This document shows positions 15,958-24,925 of a stretch of 64,000 nt of DNA, piece by piece. The DNA lies in assembly GCF_002243345.2 (NCBI RefSeq), contig NZ_CP022655.2, forward strand, positions 5,500,369-5,564,368, written 5' to 3'. Position numbers and translations under genes: made by a program. The stretch comes from Paenibacillus sp. RUD330. Its GTDB lineage: Bacteria > Bacillota > Bacilli > Paenibacillales > Paenibacillaceae. The notes beneath the pieces were generated by a model, which saw only the letters and a program-made list of their open reading frames with translations, searched no databases and was not told the DNA's origin. Position 1 is the stretch's first letter. Each line of letters opens with the position of its first letter.

Positions 15958-18900
15958 GTGGAAAGTTTGCCGGGTCTGGACTCTATCCTCGTCTTCGTCG
16001 CCAACTCGGGCGAGAATACCGTATCGGTCATCAGCACGGCCAGCAAAACCGAGATCGCCCGCATTCCGGTCGGAATCGATCCCCAATATCCCGCCGCCGC
16101 CCGGATCATCAACCGGGTGTACGTCACCAATCAGGGGAGCAACGACGTCTCGGTCATCGACGGGAACGGGCTGTTCGTGGAGGCGACCATTCCGGTTGGC
16201 TTGCAGCCGAACGGCATCGCCGTATCGCCGGACAATACCACGGTTTATGTCGTCAACGAGGGGAGCGCCGATCTCTCGGTCATCAATACGGCCGGCAATT
16301 TCGTCGCCAATACGATTCCGCTGCCGAACATCGGGACTCCGCTCAAGGTCGCCGTGGCGAATAACGGCGAGCGGGCCTATGTGACGGGCAGCCTCGGTTT
16401 CGTCAGCGTCATCGATACCCTCGCCCAAGCCGTCATCGCCACGATTCCGATCGGTCCTCCCGCGGGAGCGGGCATCGTCGTGGATCCCGGCAGCAGCCTG
16501 GTCTATGCGACGACCGATGCCGGCGTCGCCGTCATCGCCGCGCTCACCAACACGGTCATCGACGTCATCGCTGCGGGGACGGATCTGCAGAATCTGGCGA
16601 TCACGCCGGATGGCTCCAAGCTGTACGCGACCGACAGCGCCGGGGCCGTCTATGTCATCATTCCTGGCGCCGGCATCGTGTTCCCGATTCCGACCAATCC
16701 TCAAGCCCAAGGCATCGCCATCACAACGCTTCGGGAAGCCTATACGGCCATTACGAGCACCAACAGCGTCATTGTCATCGATACGGCTTCGGATGCCGTC
16801 ATCGCCGAGATTCCGGTAGGCTCCCTGCCGATCGGCGTGGATGTGCTGGAGCTGTTCGGAGAGACAGGCGCAGTGGAGATTTTCAAGACGGACGACTTCG
16901 GCCAGCCGCTGCCGGACGTAACGATCCGGGTTCGCGGCATCAATCCCCCGTTCGCCGAAGCGGTTGGCGTCACCGACTTCAGCGGCAGGGTGCTGTTCGG
17001 CAATCTCCCGCTGGGAGAATACGAGGTCGTCGAGGTCAATCCGCCGGTCGGCTACAATCCGGAGCCGCTGCCGCTGTATTTCACGATCCAGTTCCCGGGC
17101 GAGATCGTGTTCCTTCATCTCACGAACTTCCGTTCCTTCGTCAATATTTTCCTGCGGAAGTATGACGCCGAAAGCGGCGTGGGCATTGAGGGGGTCGAGT
17201 TCCTCTTCCAGGGACCTACCTTCCTGCAGGTCGTGACCGGTCCGAACGGAGTCGTCTCCTTCCAGCTCCTGCCCGGCTTCTATTATGTGCAGGAGATTGC
17301 CCCTCCGCCGGGCTTCGAGCCGGTGCCGCCTTTCACCTTCGAGGCCGTATTCGGGGAGTACCTGGACATTCCGAACATCCGGAGCCGCATTCCGGAGGTC
17401 ACGGTCATCAAGACCGCCAGCGCCGCTCAGGCCAATCCCGGCGATCTGGTCACGTATACCATCGAGGTCATCAATACGGGCGAAGCCGTGCTGAACAACC
17501 TCGTCATCGAGGATCCGCTGCTCGGCTACCGGGAAACGGTCGACCAGCTCGCTCCCGGCGAGAGCCTGTTCCTGCAGGTTCCGTTTACGATTCCGCCAGG
17601 CACGCCAGCCGGGCCGCTCTCCAACACCGTCACCGTCACCAGCAACGAGACGACGGGACAGGCGACCTCCACGGTCGAGATCAACGGGGTTCCCGGCATT
17701 GCCGTTGCCAAGCAGGCCGACCGGCTGACGGTCGTGGACGGCGGCGAAGTCGTCTACACGATTACGGTCGCCAATACCGGCAACGTTCCGCTCACGAACG
17801 TCGTCGTCACCGACTCCCTGATTCCGGTCAGCGTCCCGCCGTTCAGCCTCGCCATCGGGGAATCCAGGCAGATCGAGGTTTCCATTACAGCCGGTCCTCC
17901 ATACGTCCAGGACAACCGCATCACCAATACCGTTACGGTGAAGGCCGACCAGACTTCCCCCGTGGAGGATTCCTCGGTCGTCGTCGTGCTGGCCGGTCCG
18001 GAGAGCCTGAAGCTGACGAAATCGGTGACGCCTTCCACCGTCCGGGTCGGCGAGCCGGTGCTGTACGAATTCGTACTGACCAATACGAGCAGCCTGACGC
18101 TGACCAATATCCTGCTGACCGATCCCGTCCTCAACCTGTCGCTGCGCCTGTTGACGCTCGCACCGGGAGAATCGGTCACCTTCGAGCAGCCTTATGTGCC
18201 GGCAACGCTTCCGCCGGGCGGCTTCCTCGTCAATGTCGCCGTCGCCACGGCAGTCGATCCGAGCGGCGGAGAAGTCGTCAGCAACGAAGCCAGCGCTGCG
18301 TTGAACGTAGTCGGTGTGCCGGCGCTCCTGTTCTCCAAAACGGCGGATCGAAGCGAGGTCCAGCAGGGCAATACGATCACCTACACGATTGAAGTCGTCA
18401 ATGTCGGCGACACGACACTGACGAACGTCCGCGTCACCGATCCGGAGCTCGGCCTGAACGAGACGCTGCTCTCGCTGGCTCCGGGACAATCGGCCTCGTT
18501 CGAGCGCACCATCACGGTGCCGCTCACCGTCCCGCCTGGGACGCTGATTGTCAACACGGCTACCGTCCGCACGGACCAGACCCCGGAGCAGCAGGATTCG
18601 GTCGAGGTCATCGTGCTGCCTACCTTCGGCATCCGGATCGAGAAGATCGCCGACCGGCTGACAGCCGTGCCGGGCGATGTGATCCAATACCGGATTGTCG
18701 TCCGCAATACGGGCGGCGCCGAGCTGACCGGTGTCGTCATCCAGGATTCCCTGCTCGGCTTGTTCGAGACGATCGCGCTGCTCGTTCCGGACGATTTCGT
18801 CGCCTTGTCCGGTTCCTTCGCCGTTCCAGCCGGAACTGCGCCGGGCACCGTCATCGCCAACGTCGCCGTCGTGACCTCGGATCAGACGCCGTCCCAATCC

Positions 18901-20880
18901 GCCGAGGCGGAGGTGACGGTCGATCCGTCCCCTTCCCTGGCCTTCGCCAAAACGGCCGACGCCGTCAGCGTGCTCCCGGGCGATACGATCACCTATACGT
19001 ATACGGTCGTCAACACAGGGAACGTCCTGCTGACCGGCGTCCGGGTCCAGGATCCGCTCGTCGGCCTGGACAGCGTCGTTCCGGCGATCGGCCCCGGCCA
19101 GACATCCGTGCTGACGTCCGCCTATGTCGTTCCCGTGGATGCCCCGTCGGAGACGGTGCTCGTCAACACGGCCATCGCCTCGTCGGACCAGACGCCGCCC
19201 GTTACCGATTCCGCGAGGGTAGGCATCGATCCCGTGGCGGGACTGACCATTTCGAAGACGGCGGACCGGGCCTCCGCAGCGCCGCTGGAGGCTATCGTCT
19301 ACACGATCACAGTGACCAATACGTCGGCGGTTCTCCTCACCGGAGTCGTCATTGAAGACCCGGCGACGCAGCTGAGCGTGACGATTCCACAGCTTGCTCC
19401 CGGAGAGTCGGTCGTCCTGCCTTCGCAGCTGACGGTGCCGCCCGGCACGCCCGCCGGCACCGTGCTCGTCAATACGGCCGTCGTGGAGACGGATCAGACG
19501 CCTCCGGCCGAGGCGACTTCGACCGTCACCGTGCTGCCGGCTCCTTCCCTGGCTGTATCCAAGACGTCCAGCACGCCGGCGGCATTCCCCGGAGAGACGG
19601 TGTTCTACTCGCTGACCGTCAGCAACACAGGCAATGTCGCGCTGACGAATGTCGTCATCGCCGATACGCTTATCGGCCTCCAGGCGGTCATTCCCCTGCT
19701 CGAGCCGGGGGCATCGGAGACGATCCGGCAGCCGTTCCGGATTCCGGAGACAGCGCCGGCCGGACAGCTGTTCGTGAACACGGCGACCGTCTCGTCCAAC
19801 GAAGCGCCGGCCGTGACAGACTCCGCTACCGTGTCGGTCCGGGCCGGCTTCAGCCTCTCCGTGGCCAAGAGCGTGAGCAAGGATTCCGCCCTCCCCGGAG
19901 AAACGGTCACCTACCGGATCAGCCTGCGCAACGATTCCAACGCGCCGGTGCGGAACGTGCGCCTGGTGGACCGGATTCTCGGCTTCTCGCAGGTCGTGAC
20001 CGAGATCCCGGCGGGCATGTCGGTCGTCTTGCTGGCCGACTACACCGTTCCCGCCTTCGCTCCCGGCGGGTCGATCATCACCAATACGGTTACGGTCGTC
20101 AGCGACCAGACGCCGCCTGCCCAAGCATCGGCCAGCCTCACCGTCCTGCCGGATCCGCAGCTGGAGATCTCCAAGCAAGCCGTGCCCGCACAGGCACGTC
20201 CGGGACAGACGATCTCCTTCCTGATCCGGCTTCGCAACGCAGGCAACATTCCGCTCAGCCCTGTGCGCATCCGGGACACTCTGCTCGGCATCGATACGGT
20301 CGTCTCGCTGCTGGCGAGCGGAGCGCCTCTCTCGATCAACGGAGCGGCAGCGACGGCATCCGTGCCGTATACGATTCCGGTTGACGCCCCAGCCGGCTCG
20401 GTCATCGTCAACACGGTCCATGCGGAGTCCCCGCAGACCGCGCCGCAGCAGGCATCGGCCGAAGTCCGGGTGCTGCCTTCGCTGCTCGACGTCCGCAAGA
20501 GCGCCGACCGCAAGGCCACCTTCCCCGGCGATATCGTGAAATTCGCCATCCGGGTGCACAATGCCAGCGGCATCCGCACGAGCGGCCTCGTATTGTCCGA
20601 CCCGCTGCGGAACGGGCTCGTGTTTATTCCGGGCACCCTTGTCGTCGATGGCCAAGAGGCCTCGAGGCAAGCTCTTGCAGGGCTTCCTCTGGGCGATCTG
20701 GAGCCGGGCGGAGAGCGCATCATCGAATTCAGCGCCCGCGTCCCGTCCCCTCTCCATGCGAGAGAGATCGCGAACATCGCCGTCGTGGGCTATACGTTCG
20801 CAAGCGACAATGGAAGTCCGATACGGGCGGCTGCCCGCTCCAACCGGCTCGTGCTCGCTGTGCACGAGGAAGAGGAATGA
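15958..20880 (+). CDS. Beta-propeller / prealbumin-like / DUF11 repeat protein (1640 aa)
   Basis: Large repeat protein. Residues ~5-300 are YVTN-type beta-propeller repeats (VFVANSGENTVSVI, VYVTNQGSNDVSVI). About 305-475 are two SpaA/prealbumin-like domains (VEIFKTDDFGQPLPDV, FLRKYDAESGVGIEGV). From ~480 to the end are eleven DUF11/TIGR01451 repeats of ~100 residues with the pattern GDxVTYTIxVxNTG...LTNVVVxDxL...NTAxVxxDQTPP. GTG start with AGGAGAGG just upstream; an in-frame TAG lies 12 bases before it, so no longer N-terminus exists. There is no signal peptide, LPXTG, SLH or membrane anchor. Such proteins are often surface or spore-coat associated, but the export route here is not visible. 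Confidence 0.85.
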   Translation: MESLPGLDSILVFVANSGENTVSVISTASKTEIARIPVGIDPQYPAAARIINRVYVTNQGSNDVSVIDGNGLFVEATIPVGLQPNGIAVSPDNTTVYVVNEGSADLSVINTAGNFVANTIPLPNIGTPLKVAVANNGERAYVTGSLGFVSVIDTLAQAVIATIPIGPPAGAGIVVDPGSSLVYATTDAGVAVIAALTNTVIDVIAAGTDLQNLAITPDGSKLYATDSAGAVYVIIPGAGIVFPIPTNPQAQGIAITTLREAYTAITSTNSVIVIDTASDAVIAEIPVGSLPIGVDVLELFGETGAVEIFKTDDFGQPLPDVTIRVRGINPPFAEAVGVTDFSGRVLFGNLPLGEYEVVEVNPPVGYNPEPLPLYFTIQFPGEIVFLHLTNFRSFVNIFLRKYDAESGVGIEGVEFLFQGPTFLQVVTGPNGVVSFQLLPGFYYVQEIAPPPGFEPVPPFTFEAVFGEYLDIPNIRSRIPEVTVIKTASAAQANPGDLVTYTIEVINTGEAVLNNLVIEDPLLGYRETVDQLAPGESLFLQVPFTIPPGTPAGPLSNTVTVTSNETTGQATSTVEINGVPGIAVAKQADRLTVVDGGEVVYTITVANTGNVPLTNVVVTDSLIPVSVPPFSLAIGESRQIEVSITAGPPYVQDNRITNTVTVKADQTSPVEDSSVVVVLAGPESLKLTKSVTPSTVRVGEPVLYEFVLTNTSSLTLTNILLTDPVLNLSLRLLTLAPGESVTFEQPYVPATLPPGGFLVNVAVATAVDPSGGEVVSNEASAALNVVGVPALLFSKTADRSEVQQGNTITYTIEVVNVGDTTLTNVRVTDPELGLNETLLSLAPGQSASFERTITVPLTVPPGTLIVNTATVRTDQTPEQQDSVEVIVLPTFGIRIEKIADRLTAVPGDVIQYRIVVRNTGGAELTGVVIQDSLLGLFETIALLVPDDFVALSGSFAVPAGTAPGTVIANVAVVTSDQTPSQSAEAEVTVDPSPSLAFAKTADAVSVLPGDTITYTYTVVNTGNVLLTGVRVQDPLVGLDSVVPAIGPGQTSVLTSAYVVPVDAPSETVLVNTAIASSDQTPPVTDSARVGIDPVAGLTISKTADRASAAPLEAIVYTITVTNTSAVLLTGVVIEDPATQLSVTIPQLAPGESVVLPSQLTVPPGTPAGTVLVNTAVVETDQTPPAEATSTVTVLPAPSLAVSKTSSTPAAFPGETVFYSLTVSNTGNVALTNVVIADTLIGLQAVIPLLEPGASETIRQPFRIPETAPAGQLFVNTATVSSNEAPAVTDSATVSVRAGFSLSVAKSVSKDSALPGETVTYRISLRNDSNAPVRNVRLVDRILGFSQVVTEIPAGMSVVLLADYTVPAFAPGGSIITNTVTVVSDQTPPAQASASLTVLPDPQLEISKQAVPAQARPGQTISFLIRLRNAGNIPLSPVRIRDTLLGIDTVVSLLASGAPLSINGAAATASVPYTIPVDAPAGSVIVNTVHAESPQTAPQQASAEVRVLPSLLDVRKSADRKATFPGDIVKFAIRVHNASGIRTSGLVLSDPLRNGLVFIPGTLVVDGQEASRQALAGLPLGDLEPGGERIIEFSARVPSPLHAREIANIAVVGYTFASDNGSPIRAAARSNRLVLAVHEEEE

Positions 20881-20924
20881 CGGAGCGCGGCGTTCTCTAG
20901 CGCCTGAGCCAACAGCATCGCCAA

Positions 20925-20967
20925 AAAAACGCAGGAAGCGTCTCGAAAGAGCGCATCCTGCGTTTTT
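20925..20967 (+). terminator. Bidirectional rho-independent terminator
   Basis: Perfect 12-bp arms AAAAACGCAGGA (20925-20936) and TCCTGCGTTTTT (20956-20967) lie 45 bases after the DUF11 protein stop. A- and T-runs on both sides let it also serve the convergent stress protein gene. Confidence 0.85.
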
Positions 20968-21099
20968 CATTTCCCCTCTGCTCGGTTTCATCACTGCTGT
21001 TTCCGACGCGTTCCTATCCGGGTTCATGCACGTCCTGACTCGTTCATGTCCTGATCATGCACTTTTTGATCCGGACTCCTGCCGGTCTGAACAGGCATC

Positions 21100-21606
21100 T
21101 CAGCCCTCAGCCTTGCGTCCGTTCAGTTCCACCGTCTTGTTCATATCCATATGCTCCTGCTTGCCCGTCATCTTCTTGAATAGCTGGGCCACCATCTTGG
21201 CCTTGTTGCCGGTTTCCCAATATTCGGCCGTCTCGGCCTTCACCTTGATCAGCACCAGCTCCGGATCGTCGCTCGACATTCCCAGCAGCTTCTCATAGGT
21301 GGGATTCCAGATCTCCTTGATCTTGGACCTGTCGCTCACGAGCTCGGCTTCGCCGCGGACCGATACATACGATTTTCCCACATAGGCGACATTGACGCGC
21401 CGATCATGCTGAAGCTCCTCGAACTTGTCCGTTTCCTTCTTCGTGATGAACCACAGATCTCCGTCGAACTCGACCTCCTGAGTCTGCATCGGACGGGAAA
21501 CCAGCCCTTCATCCGTTGCCGTCGTAAGCATCGCGATATCGATTCCCTTGATCAGATCCCGGACCTTCTCGACTGCTTCTTGGCTTGCGGTGTATTCGTT
21601 GGACAT
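21100..21606 (-). CDS. Pyridoxamine 5'-phosphate oxidase-family general stress protein
   Basis: 168-residue split-barrel flavin-binding protein like the general stress protein 26 family (B. subtilis YdaG). Visible features are AMLTTATDEGLVSRPMQTQEVEFDGDLWFITKK, VNVAYVGKSYVSVRGEAELV and the late AETAEYWETGNK. It probably binds FMN or F420-like cofactors; substrate unknown. Monocistronic, convergent with the DUF11 protein. The start MSNEYT is supported by GAGGTGA upstream. Confidence 0.9.
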   Translation of the reverse strand: MSNEYTASQEAVEKVRDLIKGIDIAMLTTATDEGLVSRPMQTQEVEFDGDLWFITKKETDKFEELQHDRRVNVAYVGKSYVSVRGEAELVSDRSKIKEIWNPTYEKLLGMSSDDPELVLIKVKAETAEYWETGNKAKMVAQLFKKMTGKQEHMDMNKTVELNGRKAEG

Positions 21607-21777
21607 GCCGTCACCTCATTCGTTTAGTTTGGATTCATCTGGCGTTTCCTGTGGATTCATCCTGCTCCGACAAGCGGATCGGCTCGCACTTTACAAGCCT
21701 GTCCAAGTGATATCTTCTTAAACGAATTGAAAGCCGGCCAAACCTCGCGAATCCCGCAAACCCTTGCCAATTAAGGA

Positions 21778-21806
21778 TTTACATCATATTGGATATGCTC
21801 TAGACT
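21778..21806 (+). promoter_or_regulatory. Possible sigma-A promoter of the 5'-nucleotidase gene
   Basis: TTTACA (21778-21783), 17-base spacer, TAGACT (21801-21806). It lies ~55 bases before the start codon. The PhoP-box-like site falls just downstream of this -10, so the real transcription start may be different. Confidence 0.35.
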
Positions 21807-21820
21807 TTACGAGAACCATC

Positions 21821-21837
21821 TTTACATAATCTTAACA
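21821..21837 (+). promoter_or_regulatory. PhoP-box-like direct repeat
   Basis: TTTACA-TAATC-TTAACA: two TT(A/T/C)ACA hexamers separated by 5 bases, the Bacillus PhoP half-box arrangement, 24 bases before the 5'-nucleotidase start. Secreted nucleotidases are classic phosphate-starvation genes, so the match is biologically sensible. Only two hexamers are good matches. Confidence 0.45.
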
Positions 21838-21860
21838 ATCCAAAAGGAGAGATTCCTACC

Positions 21861-24239
21861 TTGTCCAATCCGCTCAAGCGCGGCGCCAAGCTCCTGCTCG
21901 GCCTCGCGCTGTCAGCCACCGCCTTGGCTGCGCCGTTCACGGCATCGACCGCCCATGCGGAGCAAGCCTCGGCCGATACGACGACGATCTCGCTGCTCGG
22001 CACCTCCGATATCCACGGCCGCTTCATGCCTTGGGATTACGCTCTGGACGGTCCCAACCCGGCGGGCAGCATGACCCAGCTGTACACGATGATCAAGAAG
22101 GTGCGCGCAGAAAACCCCAATACGATCCTGCTCGACGCCGGAGACATGATCCAGGATAATTCGGCCGAGCTGTTCAACGACCAGCCGCAATCCCCGATGA
22201 TGGTCGCCATGAACGAAATGAACTACGACGCCTGGGTCATGGGCAACCATGAATTCAACTTCGGCCTCGACGTGCTGGCGAAAATCTCCTCCCAATTCGA
22301 CGGCCAGCCGTTGGTCGGCAATATCTACAAGGAGAACGGCGACCGCTACATGCCGGCCTACACGATCATCGAGAGAGGCGGCGTGAAAATCGGCGTCGTC
22401 GGCATGAACACGCCTATGATCACGGAATTTGAGAAAGGCACGAACCATCTCGACGGCGTCATCGTGAAGGATCCTGTCGAGGAGACCAAAAAAGCCATCG
22501 CAGAGCTGGACGGCAAGGTGGATGCCATCGTCGGCCTCATGCACATGGGGCTGGAAAACGAGAACGGCAAGCCCGGCACGGGCGTGAAGGATGTAGCGAA
22601 CGCCAATCCTCAGCTCGCCGCCATTTTCGCCGGACATATGCATACGCTCGTCGAATCCGAGACGGTGAACGGCGTCATCATCTCCGAACCGAACAAATAC
22701 GGCTCCCACCTGTCCCGGATCGACCTGACCTTCGAGAAGCAGGGAGACAGGATGGTGCTGAAGGACAAGCAGGCATTCGCGCTTCCGGTGAAAGCGGCCG
22801 ACGGCACGTTCGCCGTATCGGACCCCGGCCTCGAAGGCAAGCTTCAGCCTTTCCATGAATTCGCCCGTGCGGACGCGAACACGATCGTGGCCCAGCTGCA
22901 AGGGATGAACATGGTCCCCGTGGACGAGATCAAGGGCATTCCGGCCGTCCAGGTCCAGGAGACGCCTCTGTCGGACTTCTTCAGCGAGGTCATGCTCCAT
23001 TACAGCAAGGCGAATGTCGTCGCGCATCAGATCGACAACGACAAGGCGAAGCTCGACGTCGGCCCGATCAAGAAAAAGGACATCGCCTTCAACTACCAGT
23101 TCGCGCTCGGCGAAGTAACCGTGTACGAGGTGACCGGCAAGGATCTGAAGGACTATATGGAATGGGCGGCAGGCTACTTCAATTCCACCCGTCCGGGCGA
23201 CGTCACGGTCAGCTTCGACAAGAAGCGGCGCGCCTCCAAGTACAGCACCAACGACTTCTTCGGCGGCGTGACGTATGAGATCGATCTGACCGAGCCTTAC
23301 GGCAGCCGGATCAAGCATTTGGCCGATCTCAAGGGCAACCCGATCCAGCCGGGCGACACGCTGAAGCTCGGCATGAACGCCTACCGGATGGACGCTCTGA
23401 AGGCTCCGGGAGGAGCGCTTGCGGGCCGCAGCTTCAAGCAGCTGTGGTCATCCAAGGATGCGACCGCGTTCGGCGAGGACAAGGGCACAATCCGCAATTT
23501 GTCCATTTCTTACCTGAAGGAAGTCCAGAACGGCGTTTATGAGCCCAAGCCGGCCCAGCGCTGGAAAATCACCGGCGTCGATACGGCCGCTCCGGCCCGC
23601 GCCGACATCGTCGAGCTGATCAATGCCGGCATTCTATCCGTTCCTGCGACGGATGACGGCAAGTATACGAATGTGGCCTCCATCAACATTCAGGATCCCG
23701 TCAGCGGGGATGAGATCGCCCGGCTGTCCGCCAAAGCAGGCGTGAGCGCAGCTCTGTTCGACGGCCTGAAAACCAAAGGCGAGTTCTATCAAAGCCTGAA
23801 CAAAGCGAGGAAGGATGCCGAGGCTCCGGCTCCGACCCATCCGCCTGTCGTTCCGTCCGTTTCGCCGACGCCTTCTCCGTTGAATCCCGTCGCTCCGGCT
23901 CCAGCGACTCCGGCTCCGACGGCCGCGGCGACTCCCGCTCCCACGGCTCCCACGGCTCCGACGGCTACAGCGGCTCCGGCTCCCGCAACTCCGAAGCCTC
24001 CCGTTGCGGTCAAACCGGGCAAGCCGGCAACGGATCCGCCCTCCGTACCGAAAAAAGCTAAAGTAACCGCCGCATTCCTGAACGTGCGCGCCCAGGCTTC
24101 CTCGAAAGCGAAGATTGTGGCGACGGTACCGAAAGGAACGGTATTCGCCGTTACCGGCTGGAAGCATGGCTGGATCGAAGTGAGTTACAAAGGAAGCAAG
24201 GCGTATGTGTACGGCGAGTATGTCGCCATCATCAAATAA
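21861..24239 (+). CDS. Secreted 5'-nucleotidase / 2',3'-cyclic phosphodiesterase with SH3 domain
   Basis: 792-residue exported phosphoesterase that releases phosphate from nucleotides. TTG start with AAGGAGAG about 10 bases upstream; the signal peptide ends near STAHAEQ (~33). The metallophosphoesterase domain shows LGTSDIHGRF, LLDAGDMIQ, VMGNHEFNFG and FAGHMHTLVE. A 5'-nucleotidase C-terminal domain follows (~350-560). A Pro/Ala/Thr-rich linker (~655-725) leads to a bacterial SH3 domain (~730-790, TAAFLNVRAQASSKAKIV) that may bind the cell wall. The internal region 570-655 has a helical dimer-like segment of unknown role. Upstream PhoP-like repeats suggest phosphate control. Confidence 0.92.
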   Translation: MSNPLKRGAKLLLGLALSATALAAPFTASTAHAEQASADTTTISLLGTSDIHGRFMPWDYALDGPNPAGSMTQLYTMIKKVRAENPNTILLDAGDMIQDNSAELFNDQPQSPMMVAMNEMNYDAWVMGNHEFNFGLDVLAKISSQFDGQPLVGNIYKENGDRYMPAYTIIERGGVKIGVVGMNTPMITEFEKGTNHLDGVIVKDPVEETKKAIAELDGKVDAIVGLMHMGLENENGKPGTGVKDVANANPQLAAIFAGHMHTLVESETVNGVIISEPNKYGSHLSRIDLTFEKQGDRMVLKDKQAFALPVKAADGTFAVSDPGLEGKLQPFHEFARADANTIVAQLQGMNMVPVDEIKGIPAVQVQETPLSDFFSEVMLHYSKANVVAHQIDNDKAKLDVGPIKKKDIAFNYQFALGEVTVYEVTGKDLKDYMEWAAGYFNSTRPGDVTVSFDKKRRASKYSTNDFFGGVTYEIDLTEPYGSRIKHLADLKGNPIQPGDTLKLGMNAYRMDALKAPGGALAGRSFKQLWSSKDATAFGEDKGTIRNLSISYLKEVQNGVYEPKPAQRWKITGVDTAAPARADIVELINAGILSVPATDDGKYTNVASINIQDPVSGDEIARLSAKAGVSAALFDGLKTKGEFYQSLNKARKDAEAPAPTHPPVVPSVSPTPSPLNPVAPAPATPAPTAAATPAPTAPTAPTATAAPAPATPKPPVAVKPGKPATDPPSVPKKAKVTAAFLNVRAQASSKAKIVATVPKGTVFAVTGWKHGWIEVSYKGSKAYVYGEYVAIIK

Positions 24240-24255
24240 ATCCGCATCTTCCGCC

Positions 24256-24283
24256 AAGGCTGCCTTCAGGGGCAGCCTTTTTT
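24256..24283 (+). terminator. Terminator of the 5'-nucleotidase gene
   Basis: Stem AAGGCTGCC (24256-24264) with GGCAGCCTT (24271-24279), then T-run, 17 bases after the stop codon. Confidence 0.88.
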
Positions 24284-24398
24284 CCTAGGTTCAACGGGAT
24301 TTCGACGATATCGGAGAGCCCCTCCCGATCAAAGAAAGGCAGCCTATCGGATGCAAGCCAGGGTTCAGGGTTCGTCCGCTTGCCGCCACCAGTGAATA

Positions 24399-24483
24399 TG
24401 TGGATAAATACGTTCATAAGCCCGCCGCTTCGCCTATCCACATGTGGATATCCGCTTGACTTCGAAACCTTCTCTTATCCACA
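24399..24483. other. DnaA-box cluster (four boxes in 85 bp)
   Basis: Perfect boxes TTATCCACA occur at 24399-24407 (minus) and 24475-24483 (plus). Two boxes with one mismatch form a back-to-back palindrome at 24434-24442 (plus) and 24443-24451 (minus). The cluster lies in the 330-base gap between the nucleotidase terminator and the CxxH/CxxC gene, about 39.5 kb from oriC. B. subtilis has origin-proximal DnaA-box clusters that restrain initiation; a similar titration role is inferred. Confidence 0.7.
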
Positions 24484-24520
24484 ATCGGAATCCATGCTCA
24501 TCCCGGCTCCGGCAACGGCA

Positions 24521-24555
24521 AAAAAAAGCTTCTCTCCCACCTGGGGAAAGAAGCT
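24521..24555 (-). terminator. Terminator downstream of the CxxH/CxxC gene
   Basis: On the minus strand a ~13-bp imperfect stem (24555-24528) reads into seven T. It ends transcription from htrA and the CxxH/CxxC gene. Confidence 0.8.
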
Positions 24556-24610
24556 CTTCGGGACGTCCCGCCCTGCCGGCAGTCCGTGCGGCCTTTTTAT
24601 CTCATCCGGA

Positions 24611-24778
24611 TTATACGATCAAGAATTCCGCTTTCTCTTCGCACAAGTCACATTTCACCGGCGGGTCCCAATTCGCAAAATGCGTTTCATTCAGATTCAC
24701 CATATCCGGCGCATCCTCGTACTCATCCACGAACTTGTCCAAAGCCAGCTCAATATGCTCCTTGCACACGCAATACAT
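24611..24778 (-). CDS. CxxH/CxxC protein (TIGR04129 family)
   Basis: A 55-residue protein beginning MYCVCKEHIELALDKFVDEY and ending VKCDLCEEKAEFLIV. It carries a CxC...H motif at the N-terminus and a CxxC pair near the end, a likely zinc or metal site. This is the pattern of the TIGR04129 CxxH/CxxC family, found next to htrA and walJ in spore-forming Firmicutes. It lies 147 bases downstream of htrA on the same strand and is followed by a terminator. Upstream GGGG is a weak ribosome site. Function is not known. Confidence 0.82.
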   Translation of the reverse strand: MYCVCKEHIELALDKFVDEYEDAPDMVNLNETHFANWDPPVKCDLCEEKAEFLIV

Positions 24779-24925
24779 TCGATGACCTACCCCGCTTCGT
24801 ATCTTGTAAGTTTACCTTCGTCCCTACCATTGTACCACATCCCCGGCAGAGGCATTCAATTCCCTGCTTCCGGGAAATAAAAGAAAATCCGGCCTGCAGG
24901 CCGGATCCCTCGTTCTCTATATCCG

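Noticed and set aside
15928..21027. 5.1-kb open frame on the minus strand across the DUF11 protein
   Set aside because: It mirrors the repeats of the plus-strand gene, is rich in Arg/Asp/Gly as GC-rich antisense frames are, and has no ribosome site or family similarity.
21912..23318. 468-codon antisense frame over the 5'-nucleotidase gene
   Set aside because: Product composition is typical of shadow frames (many His, Arg, Asp, Val) and the plus-strand gene has complete domains.
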